This document shows positions 1 to 6,844 of a stretch of 9,273 bases of DNA, piece by piece. The DNA is from an uncultured Prevotellaceae bacterium (GTDB lineage: Bacteria > Bacteroidota > Bacteroidia > Bacteroidales > Bacteroidaceae), in contig CAMNHM010000104.1 in assembly GCA_946539475.1 (NCBI GenBank), positions 1 through 9,273 of the forward strand, read 5' to 3'. Positions within the stretch are counted from its first letter, which is position 1, and every line of letters starts with the position of its first letter. Below the pieces are notes generated by a model, which was not told where the DNA came from, did no database searches, and saw nothing but the letters and a program-made list of their open reading frames with translations. The translations under genes were made by a program, and so were the position numbers.

Positions 1-124
1 GAACGTCCGTCCGGTCGTAAGCGTCAAGCAGCTTACGCACCGTCGCGTCGTCGGCTTGTACAGCGACAGCGTGCAACAGTGTAATCACTAAGATGAAGAG
101 GATTCTGTTTGCTAATCTCATCAT
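1..124 (-). CDS. N-terminus of a secreted protein of unknown function (partial)
   Basis: Only the first 41 codons are inside the window; the gene continues past base 1. Two adjacent ATG codons (124-122 and 121-119) could start it. The translation begins MMRLANRILFILVITLLHAV and has a classic signal peptide: an Arg/Asn-containing head, about 14 hydrophobic residues, then a likely cleavage site after AVQA before the acidic DD. The mature protein starts DDATVRKLLDAYDRTDV, which resembles a helical start (perhaps TPR-like) but is too short to assign to a family. The tRNA-Val gene ends 24 bases upstream on the same strand and no -7 box lies in that gap, so transcription probably comes from the tRNA promoter. 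Export across the inner membrane is well supported; function is unknown. Confidence 0.7.
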   Translation of the reverse strand, partial: MMRLANRILFILVITLLHAVAVQADDATVRKLLDAYDRTDV

Positions 125-148
125 AATATTACTTGGAGATTTGCTTTG

Positions 149-222
149 TGTCGACACTTGGACTCGAACCAAGGACCCCCACCATGTCAAGGTGATACTC
201 TAACCAGCTGAGCTATGCCGAC
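149..222 (-). tRNA. tRNA-Val (anticodon GAC)
   Basis: The minus strand folds into a full cloverleaf. The acceptor stem pairs GTCGGCA with TGTCGAC, including one G-U pair, and has discriminator A at 149. The D arm contains AGCTCAGCTGGTTAGAGT. The anticodon stem TCACC/GGTGG encloses the loop TTGACAT, giving anticodon GAC (bases 186-188), which reads valine GUC codons. The T arm CTTGG/CCAAG holds TTCGAGT. CCA is not encoded; the next bases are CAAAGC, so the end must be added after transcription. A -7 box (TACCTTTG) lies about 22 bases upstream of the mature 5' end. Confidence 0.96.
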
Positions 223-244
223 AGGTCGTTTGAATTTTGCGGTG

Positions 245-252
245 CAAAGGTA
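245..252 (-). promoter_or_regulatory. Bacteroidetes-type -7 box for tRNA-Val (and probably the gene after it)
   Basis: On the minus strand this reads TACCTTTG, matching the Bacteroidetes primary sigma consensus TAnnTTTG. It lies 22 bases upstream of the tRNA 5' end, leaving room for a short 5' leader. A TTTG that could serve as the -33 element is at 276-279, but the 23-base spacer is a little longer than the usual 19-21. The -7 assignment is good; the -33 is tentative. Confidence 0.65.
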
Positions 253-348
253 ATCATAATATTTGGAATAACAGCCAAACGACTGTAATATTCAACATTT
301 ATTAACATTCTTCTTGCTTTTTTGTGCCGTTTTCTGCTGTATTCTGTG

Positions 349-356
349 TAACTTTG
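349..356 (+). promoter_or_regulatory. -7 box for the umuD-like gene
   Basis: TAACTTTG fits the TAnnTTTG consensus. It places a transcription start near 362-364, about 25 bases before the ATG at 389. This supports ATG 389 and argues against any start further upstream. A TTTG at 321-324 is a possible -33 element, but its 24-base spacer is long. I could not identify a LexA operator around it. Confidence 0.6.
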
Positions 357-388
357 TGGCCGGAAACAAGAATAATGCTGAGATAGAC

Positions 389-826
389 ATGGGCAACATC
401 AAGATCAGGAGAGGCGCGTTTGACACGCAGCTCGAACTCGAGCATGCCGGGGTGAGGGCAGGATTTCCTTCGCCAGCCGACGACTATATCCACGAGACAC
501 TAGACTTCAACCGCGACTATATCCGCCATCCTGAGGCGTCGTTCTATGGCGACGTCGAGGGCGACTCAATGAAGGATGCCGGCATTTTTGACGGCGACAG
601 GGTGATTATCGACCGTGCCGTAGAGCCTAGCGATGGATCTATCGTCGTGGCTTTCTGGAATGGCGAGTTCACGATGAAGTACCTTGACCTGACGCATCGC
701 AGCGAGGGATATATCGAATTGCGTCCGGCGAACAATGACTACCCTGCGTTCCGTGTGAATGCTGGCGACACGTTCGAGGTGTGGGGGACGGTCATCCACC
801 TCATCCGCTCGTTCGAACGCGTGTAG
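389..826 (+). CDS. umuD: UmuD-like S24 self-cleaving peptidase (SOS mutagenesis subunit)
   Basis: UmuD is a LexA-type Ser/Lys peptidase. RecA-stimulated self-cleavage turns it into the accessory subunit of translesion polymerase V. From the ATG at 389 the product is 145 residues (E. coli UmuD has 139). The key positions match the E. coli numbering: cleavage site Ala24-Gly25 in AGFPSPADDY, nucleophile Ser60 in GDSM, and general base Lys97 in EFTMK. The cleavage pair is Ala-Gly, as in LexA, not the Cys-Gly of E. coli UmuD. The frame stays open upstream to a TTG at 314, but that would place the -7 box inside the gene and add a Cys-rich leader, so I chose 389. There is no DNA-binding N-terminal domain, which excludes LexA or a phage repressor. 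No umuC follows; the next gene is convergent with only 4 bases between the two stop codons. Confidence 0.9.
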   Translation: MGNIKIRRGAFDTQLELEHAGVRAGFPSPADDYIHETLDFNRDYIRHPEASFYGDVEGDSMKDAGIFDGDRVIIDRAVEPSDGSIVVAFWNGEFTMKYLDLTHRSEGYIELRPANNDYPAFRVNAGDTFEVWGTVIHLIRSFERV

Positions 827-830
827 TGGG

Positions 831-2110
831 CTATTGCTGCGACTGCCGAATGTTTTTCGCGAGGCGCTTAGCCAGAGCCATGATGGTGAGGATGGGCGGC
901 AGGCCTAGTGCCTGTGGCAGTATGGTCGCATCGCAGACGTAGAGGTTGTCGGGCAGCAGCGACGAGTGTAGCGTGGCAGTCTCGTTGGCCGTCAGGGGCA
1001 GCATGCCTCCGGGGTGTCCGGCGTTGAGCGTGCCGAGGAAGATGTCGCGGGCATCGACCCCCATGTGGGTGAGGATCTGTCGGCAGTCGTCGACGCCTTG
1101 CTTCAGGCGCTGGCGGTCGAGGTCTGTCAGCGTTTTCTGCATCCTGTGGCTGCTGACGTCGCCTTGCTCTGTATCTGCGAGCTTGATCATGAGGCTCACG
1201 ATGGAACTCATGGGGCGTCGCCACTGTCGGTTGAAGAAAAAGCTCAGCCAGTCGATGTAGGGGGAGAGGATGTAGTGGTCGCGACGGCTGACGAAGGGCA
1301 TGAGTAGCTGGCGGTCCTGGCGGGCGTTCTCCCAAGGTGCTGCTACACAGAGCACGGGGTCGACGAAGAGCGTCGGCTGGCAGTCGATGCCTGATCGGCG
1401 AAGGATGTCGGGTGTGCTGTAGCCTCCTGCTGCTAGGATGATGGTGTCGGCTTCGAAGGTCGTCTTTACAAGCCCCTTCATGGCATGGACACGTCGGGCC
1501 CTGCCACCCTCGATCTCGATATGCGTCACGCGACATCCCGTGACTACCGAGAGCCCTTCGAGCAGTTCGCGCGTGTCCCATTTGGCACGTGTGGGACAGC
1601 CGATGGAGCAGTGTCCGCACAGCTTGCAGCGCTCGGGGCGCAACAGCTTGGGCATCGCTTGCGGGTCGAACCCCAGCTGGCTCATGGCTTCGAAGGTCTG
1701 GCGGGTAATGCCGACCAGTAGCGCTGGTGGTCGGTGGTGATGGGCAGCTCGTGGAACAGTTCGTTGAACTCCGCGTCGAGGTCGATGCCGAGCGCTTTCA
1801 GCCCTTCGTCAGCTCTGACGGCGTTGCCCGTGGCCAGAGTCGTGGTGCCTCCCACTCCCCGTCCATAAACCATGACCATCTCGCGGGCGCGGTCGATGCG
1901 CATGTTGGGGAACAGCAGCTGTATGAGTCTTTCGTCGAAATAGAGTCCTGTCTTGCGGAAGGTTGCCAGCTTGTCGAGCGGCAGAGAGAGGGGTCGGAAC
2001 TGCCTGCCCTCTTCGAGGATGGTCACTTCGCTGTCGTTCGACAACTCTCGGGCGATCTTTGCGCCACCGGCACCGCTTCCGATGACGATGACCTTTCGTT
2101 TGGTGTTCAT
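831..2110 (-). pseudogene. GMC-type FAD oxidoreductase with a ferredoxin-like Cys cluster, frameshifted
   Basis: Two adjacent reading frames together make one flavoprotein of about 425 residues. The first (2110 down to 1682) has the FAD-binding Rossmann start VIVIGSGAGGAKIARELS and the GMC signature VYGRGVGGTTTLATGNAVR. The second (to 831) has AAGGYSTPDILRRSG and a GMC C-terminal domain with AGHPGG, the likely catalytic His region, and NLYVCDATILPQALGLPP. The join is at about 1709-1714: the first frame reads DHQRYWS and then meets a stop, while the sequence ITRQTFEAMSQLGFDP continues in the next frame. This fits loss of one base. RCKLCGHCSIGCP has CxxCxxCxxxCP spacing, suggesting a 4Fe-4S centre. 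The family oxidises alcohols or similar groups; the substrate is unknown here. It starts 19 bases after the SDR gene and is probably co-transcribed with it. Either it is a real pseudogene or the base is a sequencing error. Confidence 0.85.
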
Positions 2111-2125
2111 GGGGTGTATGGTTTT
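2102..2125. repeat. Short direct repeat, copy A (spans the GMC gene start)
   Basis: This segment covers the start codon and leader of the GMC oxidoreductase. It matches 2903-2924 at 21 of 22 bases when a 2-base gap is allowed. Both copies have the same orientation. Shared blocks are ggtgtt and ggtgtatggtttt. Confidence 0.6.
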
Positions 2126-2129
2126 TCTT

Positions 2130-2858
2130 CTATATGGGTAATTTGCGCCATATCCATCTGGGGATAAGGCGCCAGAGAGGCGTCAGTATGCGGTATCTCC
2201 AGTCGATGACCCTGACATGGCTTCGGCTCTTGATGGCTTGCATGATCTCGGCTGCTACACGCTCGGGGCGGAGCATCATCGGATAGCGGGTGCCGCTGAG
2301 CAGGGGCGTGTCGACAAAGCCGGGGCGCAGGTCGGTGATGTGCAGGTCGAGGCGTCGGCTGGCGGCCTGTTGCTCCAGTGCCTGCAGATAGGTCGCCTGG
2401 TAGGCCTTTGAGGCAGAGTAGGAGGGTGCGGGCCCTAATCCCTTCGTGCCGGCTATCGACGATATGACGGCTATGTGCCCATGTCCTGCCTCGGCAAAGT
2501 AGCGATAAGCCTCGCCCACCATCCGGGTGAAGGCGTTGCAGTTGGTGTCGACGGTCGCCTGTTCGATGTCGGGCAGCAGCTCGCGGTTTACCTTCCCGAT
2601 GCCTGCTGCATAGAAGAAGAGGTCGATGCCGCCTAGCTGGCTGATGAGCTGTCGCAGCTGTTGTGTTGCTTCGACGCTGGTGACGTCGATCTGTGATGTT
2701 TTGACTTGGTGTGGCGTGGCTGTGGTCTCCGTACGCAGCTTTTCGAGTAGCTCCTCCCTGCGCGCTGCCACGCCCACGGTCCATCCGTCGGCTATGAGTA
2801 GGCGTGCAATTTCGCGTCCTATTCCTGACGATGCTCCTATGACGATTGCTTTTTTCAT
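2130..2858 (-). CDS. Short-chain dehydrogenase/reductase (SDR)
   Basis: A classical SDR of 242 residues that reduces or oxidises a carbonyl/hydroxyl group with NAD(P)(H). The nucleotide-binding turn is GASSGIG (residues 8-14). The structural NNAG motif is changed to YAAG (83-86). The catalytic set is Ser134 in VISSIAG, Tyr147 and Lys151 in YSASK, with Asn106 or Asn108 as the fourth member. Basic residues in AARREE (31-36), after the second strand, hint at NADP preference (inference). PGFVDTPL (179-186) is the usual loop after the active site. The last 20 residues are rich in Trp, Leu and Arg (LWRLIPRWIWRKLPI) and could lie on a membrane, suggesting a lipid-like substrate. The ATG is 4 bases after the stop of the broken pyruvyl transferase gene and the stop is 19 bases before the GMC gene, so it is the intact middle gene of a damaged operon. 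Confidence 0.88.
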   Translation of the reverse strand: MKKAIVIGASSGIGREIARLLIADGWTVGVAARREELLEKLRTETTATPHQVKTSQIDVTSVEATQQLRQLISQLGGIDLFFYAAGIGKVNRELLPDIEQATVDTNCNAFTRMVGEAYRYFAEAGHGHIAVISSIAGTKGLGPAPSYSASKAYQATYLQALEQQAASRRLDLHITDLRPGFVDTPLLSGTRYPMMLRPERVAAEIMQAIKSRSHVRVIDWRYRILTPLWRLIPRWIWRKLPI

Positions 2859-2862
2859 TATT

Positions 2863-3620
2863 TTATGATTGAGGTGATGTTGATTCTATGCTGTTGGGGA
2901 CGGTGTTTATGGTGTATGGTTTTGACCCGCCAGTGGTGGCCAGGCAGCAGGGGTGTCCCTCGGTGATGCGCTGCCGGGCCCATTGCTCAGCCTCTGGTGC
3001 TTGGAATGTCCAGGCGGTGTCGGTGCCCACATGTCCTTTAAGTCCAAGTGCTTTCAGGTTTTTGAGTGACTCCTGCGTGCGCACGATAAAATAGGTGTCG
3101 TGCAGAGGTCGCGGCTAAGGCGTGCAAGCCAACCGTCGACGTGTCCCACTTCCGATCCGTAGGCGATACACGGCTTATGCTGACTTTTCATGATGCCTGC
3201 CGCCTCGCAGAAGAAGACGCAGAGGGCATCGGCAAAGGTGCGCGTCAGCGTCGACCCTTCGCAGAGCACTGCCGCATGGCTGCGCGAAGCGGCTCGCAAG
3301 AGTGGGAAGAAGAAGAGCGTGGAAAACCGGAACAGGCGGACGCTTCCAGAGAAGTACCCGCTGACGCGATCCGTGTCGAGCGTCATGACGGTCATCTCTA
3401 TCTTGTCCGTTCCGAGCTGTTGCTCCAGCTGCCTGGTCAGCGCCACCACACGGGCATCAGCGCCGGTGTTCCTGGCACCGTTATAGCCCACGAGCAGCAC
3501 CTTGACAGGCTTCCCCTGCTGCCATTCCTCGTATTTCAGTAGGCCCATGCGTGAGAGCAGTCGTGCAAATCTTGAGATCCACACCACTGCTCTTACGATG
3601 TAGGAAAGCGATCTGTCCAT
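2863..3620 (-). pseudogene. Polysaccharide pyruvyl transferase-like gene, frameshifted and truncated
   Basis: The first frame (3620 to about 3105) begins MDRSLSYIVRAVVWISRFAR and contains VLLVGYNGARNTGADARVVAL, the typical start of the pyruvyl transferase-like (PS_pyruv_trans) fold, then LCEGSTLTRTFADAL and KPCIAYGSEVGH. This frame stops shortly after RDLCTTPI. The next frame continues with YFIVRTQESLKNLKALGLKGH and then VGTDTAWTF, a natural continuation for this family, so one base appears lost (or two gained) between 3095 and 3117. After WARQRI the sequence no longer looks like the family and ends at 2863. The restored product is only about 250 residues, whereas family members are usually well over 300, so the C-terminal half is missing. 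A good A/G-rich ribosome site (aaaggagaagaaag) precedes the ATG. Members modify surface glycans or add ketal pyruvate; this copy is probably inactive. Confidence 0.8.
2903..2924. repeat. Short direct repeat, copy B (inside the broken pyruvyl transferase tail)
   Basis: This is the partner of 2102-2125, in the same orientation, with one substitution and a 2-base gap. It lies in the part of the pyruvyl transferase frame that no longer resembles the family, close to where the missing C-terminal half should have been. That position makes a deletion or duplication scar plausible. Confidence 0.6.
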
Positions 3621-3676
3621 CGGCTTTTCTTTCTTCTCCTTTGTCTTTGTGCTGTTTAGTGAAAATGCTGTAGCTC

Positions 3677-4453
3677 TTATCCCATCACCACGTCGAGTAC
3701 CATCATTAGGACGAAGCCGATGGCAAATCCTATCGTGCTGAAGTTGGTATGACTGCCAGTCGATGCCTCCGGGATGAGTTCCTCGACAACGACGTAGAAC
3801 ATGGCACCTGCCGCAAAGGCCAGCATGTAGGGCAATACGGGCATGAGCATCGATGCCAGCAGCACGACGGCAAGTCCGCCAATCGGCTCAACGGCACCGC
3901 TGAGGCTGCCGATGAGGAATGATCGCCTGCGGGAGTTGCCCTCTGCCCGCATGGGCATGGAGATGATGGCTCCCTCAGGAATGTTTTGTATCGCAATACC
4001 TAGCGAGACAGCCACCGCCGACGCCAGTGAGATGTTGGCAACGCCCTGCTCAGCACCTGCAAACACTACACCGACAGCCATGCCCTCAGGCAGGTTGTGG
4101 ATGGTGACGGCCAGAGCCAGCATGGCTGTGCGCGATAGTCGTGAGCGGGGACCCTCAGGCTTGTCGGTGCCCAGGTGCAGGTGTGGGGTCACCTCGTCGA
4201 GCACCAGCAGGAAGCCGATGCCCAACAGGAATCCCACCGCAGCAGGCACAACTGCCCATACTCCTTGTTGCTCCTCCATCTCCATTGCAGGGATGAGCAG
4301 CGACCATACGGAGGCGGCTACCATCACGCCTGAGGCAAAGCCTAGAAGGGTCTTCTGCAGGCGTGGCGACATCTCGCCGCGCATGAAGAAGACGAATGCC
4401 GCCCCTAGCATGGTTCCCAGCAAGGGGATGAGAAGTCCTAGTGCGAGCGTCAT
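3677..4453 (-). CDS. ZIP-family metal transporter
   Basis: An inner-membrane divalent metal transporter of 258 residues, close in size to bacterial ZupT-type ZIP proteins, which import Zn2+ and related ions. It has about eight hydrophobic segments. The metal-site motifs are HNLPEG (119-124) in the fourth and QNIPEG (156-161) in the fifth helix; both keep the Pro-Glu pair, and the second has Gln where many relatives have His. A loop with HLHL (91-94) sits where ZIP proteins have their variable His-containing loop. VVEELIPEA (222-230) is the conserved late-helix segment. I chose ATG 4453, which overlaps the upstream stop as ATGA, rather than a GTG six codons earlier. The overlap implies translational coupling to the small wHTH-like gene. 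The exact metal cannot be told from sequence. Confidence 0.92.
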   Translation of the reverse strand: MTLALGLLIPLLGTMLGAAFVFFMRGEMSPRLQKTLLGFASGVMVAASVWSLLIPAMEMEEQQGVWAVVPAAVGFLLGIGFLLVLDEVTPHLHLGTDKPEGPRSRLSRTAMLALAVTIHNLPEGMAVGVVFAGAEQGVANISLASAVAVSLGIAIQNIPEGAIISMPMRAEGNSRRRSFLIGSLSGAVEPIGGLAVVLLASMLMPVLPYMLAFAAGAMFYVVVEELIPEASTGSHTNFSTIGFAIGFVLMMVLDVVMG

Positions 4454-4626
4454 TTGTTGGCAGGTTCCCACTTACAGCGGACGGGCGACACGATGGCACC
4501 TTCCTTCTTCAACTCAGCAAAAGCCTTATCGACTTCTTTGCGGTCGGCACCCAGTGCCTTGGTCACGTCGCCAGCGGAAACGGGCTTGCCGGCTTCCCGC
4601 ATGGCCTGTAATACTTGTTCTTTCAT
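4450..4626 (-). CDS. Small winged-helix-like protein, probable regulator
   Basis: A 58-residue protein starting MKEQVLQAMREAGKPVSAGD. The pattern is a helix, a short turn with KPVSAGDVTKALG, a second helix DRKEVDKAFAELKKEG, then a hairpin-like AIVSPVRCKWEPANK. This is the layout of a minimal winged helix-turn-helix domain, and similar small proteins in Bacteroidales are usually labelled transcriptional regulators. DNA binding is inferred only. The frame stays open upstream to 4743, but that would place the promoter inside the gene, so I chose ATG 4626. It is the first gene after a strong promoter and its stop overlaps the ZIP transporter start by four bases. It could regulate this operon, but no metal ligands beyond one Cys are visible. 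Confidence 0.8.
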   Translation of the reverse strand: MKEQVLQAMREAGKPVSAGDVTKALGADRKEVDKAFAELKKEGAIVSPVRCKWEPANK

Positions 4627-4696
4627 GATGTTTGTTACTAATAAGTTGTTGTTTGTTGTTGTACAGATTGCGTACAAACGCATGTCTATCGGGTTG

Positions 4697-4728
4697 CAAA
4701 GATACGCAATTTTAGCGAAAGCACCAAA
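4697..4728 (-). promoter_or_regulatory. Promoter for the wHTH-ZIP operon
   Basis: On the minus strand a TTTG at -33 (4725-4728) and TATCTTTG at -7 (4697-4704) are separated by 20 bases, an excellent match to the Bacteroidetes promoter. Transcription should begin near 4690, leaving a leader of about 65 bases rich in CAACAA triplets and without a Shine-Dalgarno site. A small inverted repeat, tgcgt/acgca (4669-4682), lies just downstream of the predicted start and could be an operator. Confidence 0.75.
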
Positions 4729-4766
4729 TTTAGAGCGACACAATCATTATATGAAGTGAAATAGGC

Positions 4767-4795
4767 TTGTTTGCTCCGTTTTTTTCGTATCTTTG
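4767..4795 (+). promoter_or_regulatory. Promoter for the alkyltransferase-like gene
   Basis: TATCTTTG at 4788-4795 is a near-ideal -7 box. The preceding TTG at 4767-4769, 18 bases away, is the best -33 candidate; another TTTG at 4770-4773 is too close. It predicts a start near 4802 and is divergent from the wHTH-ZIP promoter, with the two -7 boxes about 85 bases apart. Confidence 0.7.
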
Positions 4796-4826
4796 CAGCA
4801 GAATTATCGTTAGGTTGAAAGCAAAT

Positions 4827-4877
4827 ATGGATCATAACAAAAATATGCTGAAATGGATACGAAGAGACAGATTATAA
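4827..4877 (+). CDS. Possible 16-residue upstream ORF (leader peptide)
   Basis: The first ATG in the predicted transcript opens MDHNKNMLKWIRRDRL followed by TAA. It overlaps the alkyltransferase-like gene in another frame, and its stop codon shares a base with an in-frame ATG of that gene (TAATG at 4875-4879). This arrangement is seen in translational coupling. Such a short ORF can easily occur by chance, and no ribosome site is visible, so this is tentative. Confidence 0.25.
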   Translation: MDHNKNMLKWIRRDRL

Positions 4878-5233
4878 TGGAATCGTCGGCGGCAAATGAC
4901 TATCCGAACAAGATGACTCCTGAGCAGGCAAGGACATTTCGCGACGATGTGCTGAATATTGTCGGGCAGATACCTGCAGGCAGGGTCACCACCTATGGGA
5001 TGATTGCTGCATGGGCGGGATGGCCCAGCCACTCCAGGATGGTGGGGCGTACGCTGCGCTATACGCCAGGTGCCGAGCTGCTGCCTTGCCATAGGGTGGT
5101 GAACATCGCCGGACGGACGGCGCCGGGATGGAGTCGCCAGCGAGAGCTGTTGGAGGAAGAAGGAATCACTTTCCTTCCGAATGGTCATGTCGATATGCGA
5201 CGCCATCTGTGGCAGCCAGAGAGCGAAGAGTGA
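4853..5233 (+). CDS. MGMT-fold alkyltransferase-like protein with an intact active-site Cys
   Basis: This is the DNA-binding domain of O6-alkylguanine transferases without the N-terminal domain: at most 126 residues, the size of alkyltransferase-like (ATL) proteins. Tyr48 (TTYG), Arg62 (SHSRMVG) and Cys79 (LPCHRVV) are spaced exactly as human AGT Tyr114, Arg128 and Cys145: the base-flipping Tyr, the intercalating Arg and the alkyl acceptor. E. coli ATL has Trp in place of this Cys. Glu103 in LEEEG is a candidate partner of His80, while the Asn of human AGT (Asn137) is replaced by Thr71. The tail RRHLWQPE fits Bacteroidales relatives. The start is uncertain: ATG 4853, 4877 or 4913 are all in frame, and the conserved part begins near 4913. 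It may repair alkylated guanine directly or flag it for excision repair. It has its own promoter and no partner gene. Confidence 0.85.
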   Translation: MDTKRQIIMESSAANDYPNKMTPEQARTFRDDVLNIVGQIPAGRVTTYGMIAAWAGWPSHSRMVGRTLRYTPGAELLPCHRVVNIAGRTAPGWSRQRELLEEEGITFLPNGHVDMRRHLWQPESEE

Positions 5234-5315
5234 CACCATCGGGTGGGCAGGAAGTGTTAATCTTTCATAACAATCATCGTCGCTCGTTCAACTTCTTTCA
5301 GACTAAGCCGTCAAT

Positions 5316-5330
5316 TACACTATAAGTGTA
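5316..5330. promoter_or_regulatory. Palindrome upstream of the esterase gene, possible operator
   Basis: TACACT and AGTGTA form perfect 6-base arms around ATA, ending 24 bases before the esterase ATG. Size and position suit a dimeric repressor or activator site. It is too weak and lacks a T tract for a terminator. No convincing TAnnTTTG box is visible in 5234-5354, so where transcription of the esterase starts is unclear. Confidence 0.35.
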
Positions 5331-5342
5331 TTATCAACCTAA

Positions 5343-6617
<1,275 letters not shown>

Positions 6618-6668
6618 GAAGTTCCTTCCCCCCTCTTAAAAGGATAGACTATTTTTGTCTGATTAAAT

Positions 6669-6711
6669 ACGAAGGCACGAAGACGAGAAATTCTCTTCGT
6701 GCCTTCGTTTT
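6669..6711 (+). terminator. Rho-independent terminator after the esterase gene
   Basis: A perfect 15-bp stem, acgaaggcacgaaga (6669-6683) with its complement at 6694-6708, encloses a 10-base loop and ends in TTTT. It lies about 50 bases past the esterase stop. Confidence 0.88.
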
Positions 6712-6751
6712 CAGTTAAAGGTGCTATAACCCTGCATTAACGAAGCAGCTC

Positions 6752-6838
6752 GAGAGATACGTTCCTACGGCATGAGAGATACGTTCCTACGGCATGAGAG
6801 ATACGTTCCTACGGCATTGGTGATACGTTCCTACCGAT
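6752..6838. repeat. 22-bp tandem repeat, three identical copies plus a diverged fourth
   Basis: Copies at 6752-6773, 6774-6795 and 6796-6817 are identical and abut directly. A fourth (6818-6838) keeps gatacgttcctac but changes both ends. The shared core is gatacgttcctacggcat, itself containing TACG twice around TTCC. There are no spacers, so it is not a CRISPR array, and no ORF spans it. It sits between the terminators of the esterase and alaS. Confidence 0.9.
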
Positions 6839-6844
6839 ATAACA

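Noticed and set aside
121..262. Direct repeat tcataatatt on both sides of the tRNA, possible attachment site
   Set aside because: It is only about 10 A/T-rich bases, does not overlap the tRNA 3' end, and no integrase is nearby; chance is the better explanation.
314..388. Longer umuD reading from a TTG at 314
   Set aside because: The -7 box TAACTTTG (349-356) would lie inside the gene, the added leader is Cys-rich and unlike the family, and only the ATG at 389 gives the UmuD residue numbering.
4454..4471. GTG start at 4471 for the ZIP transporter
   Set aside because: ATG 4453 overlaps the upstream stop as ATGA, and the added residues MGTCQQ have no hydrophobic or conserved character.
3843..4628. 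Long plus-strand open frame across the ZIP transporter and the small wHTH gene
   Set aside because: Its Ser/Pro/Arg-rich translation has no domain and it runs antisense across two real genes and their overlap.
5250..5265. TTAATCTTTC as a promoter for the esterase
   Set aside because: The spacing between TA and TTT is off by one and the final G is missing, so it does not fit TAnnTTTG.
6752..6838. CRISPR array
   Set aside because: The units abut with no spacers and no cas gene is present.
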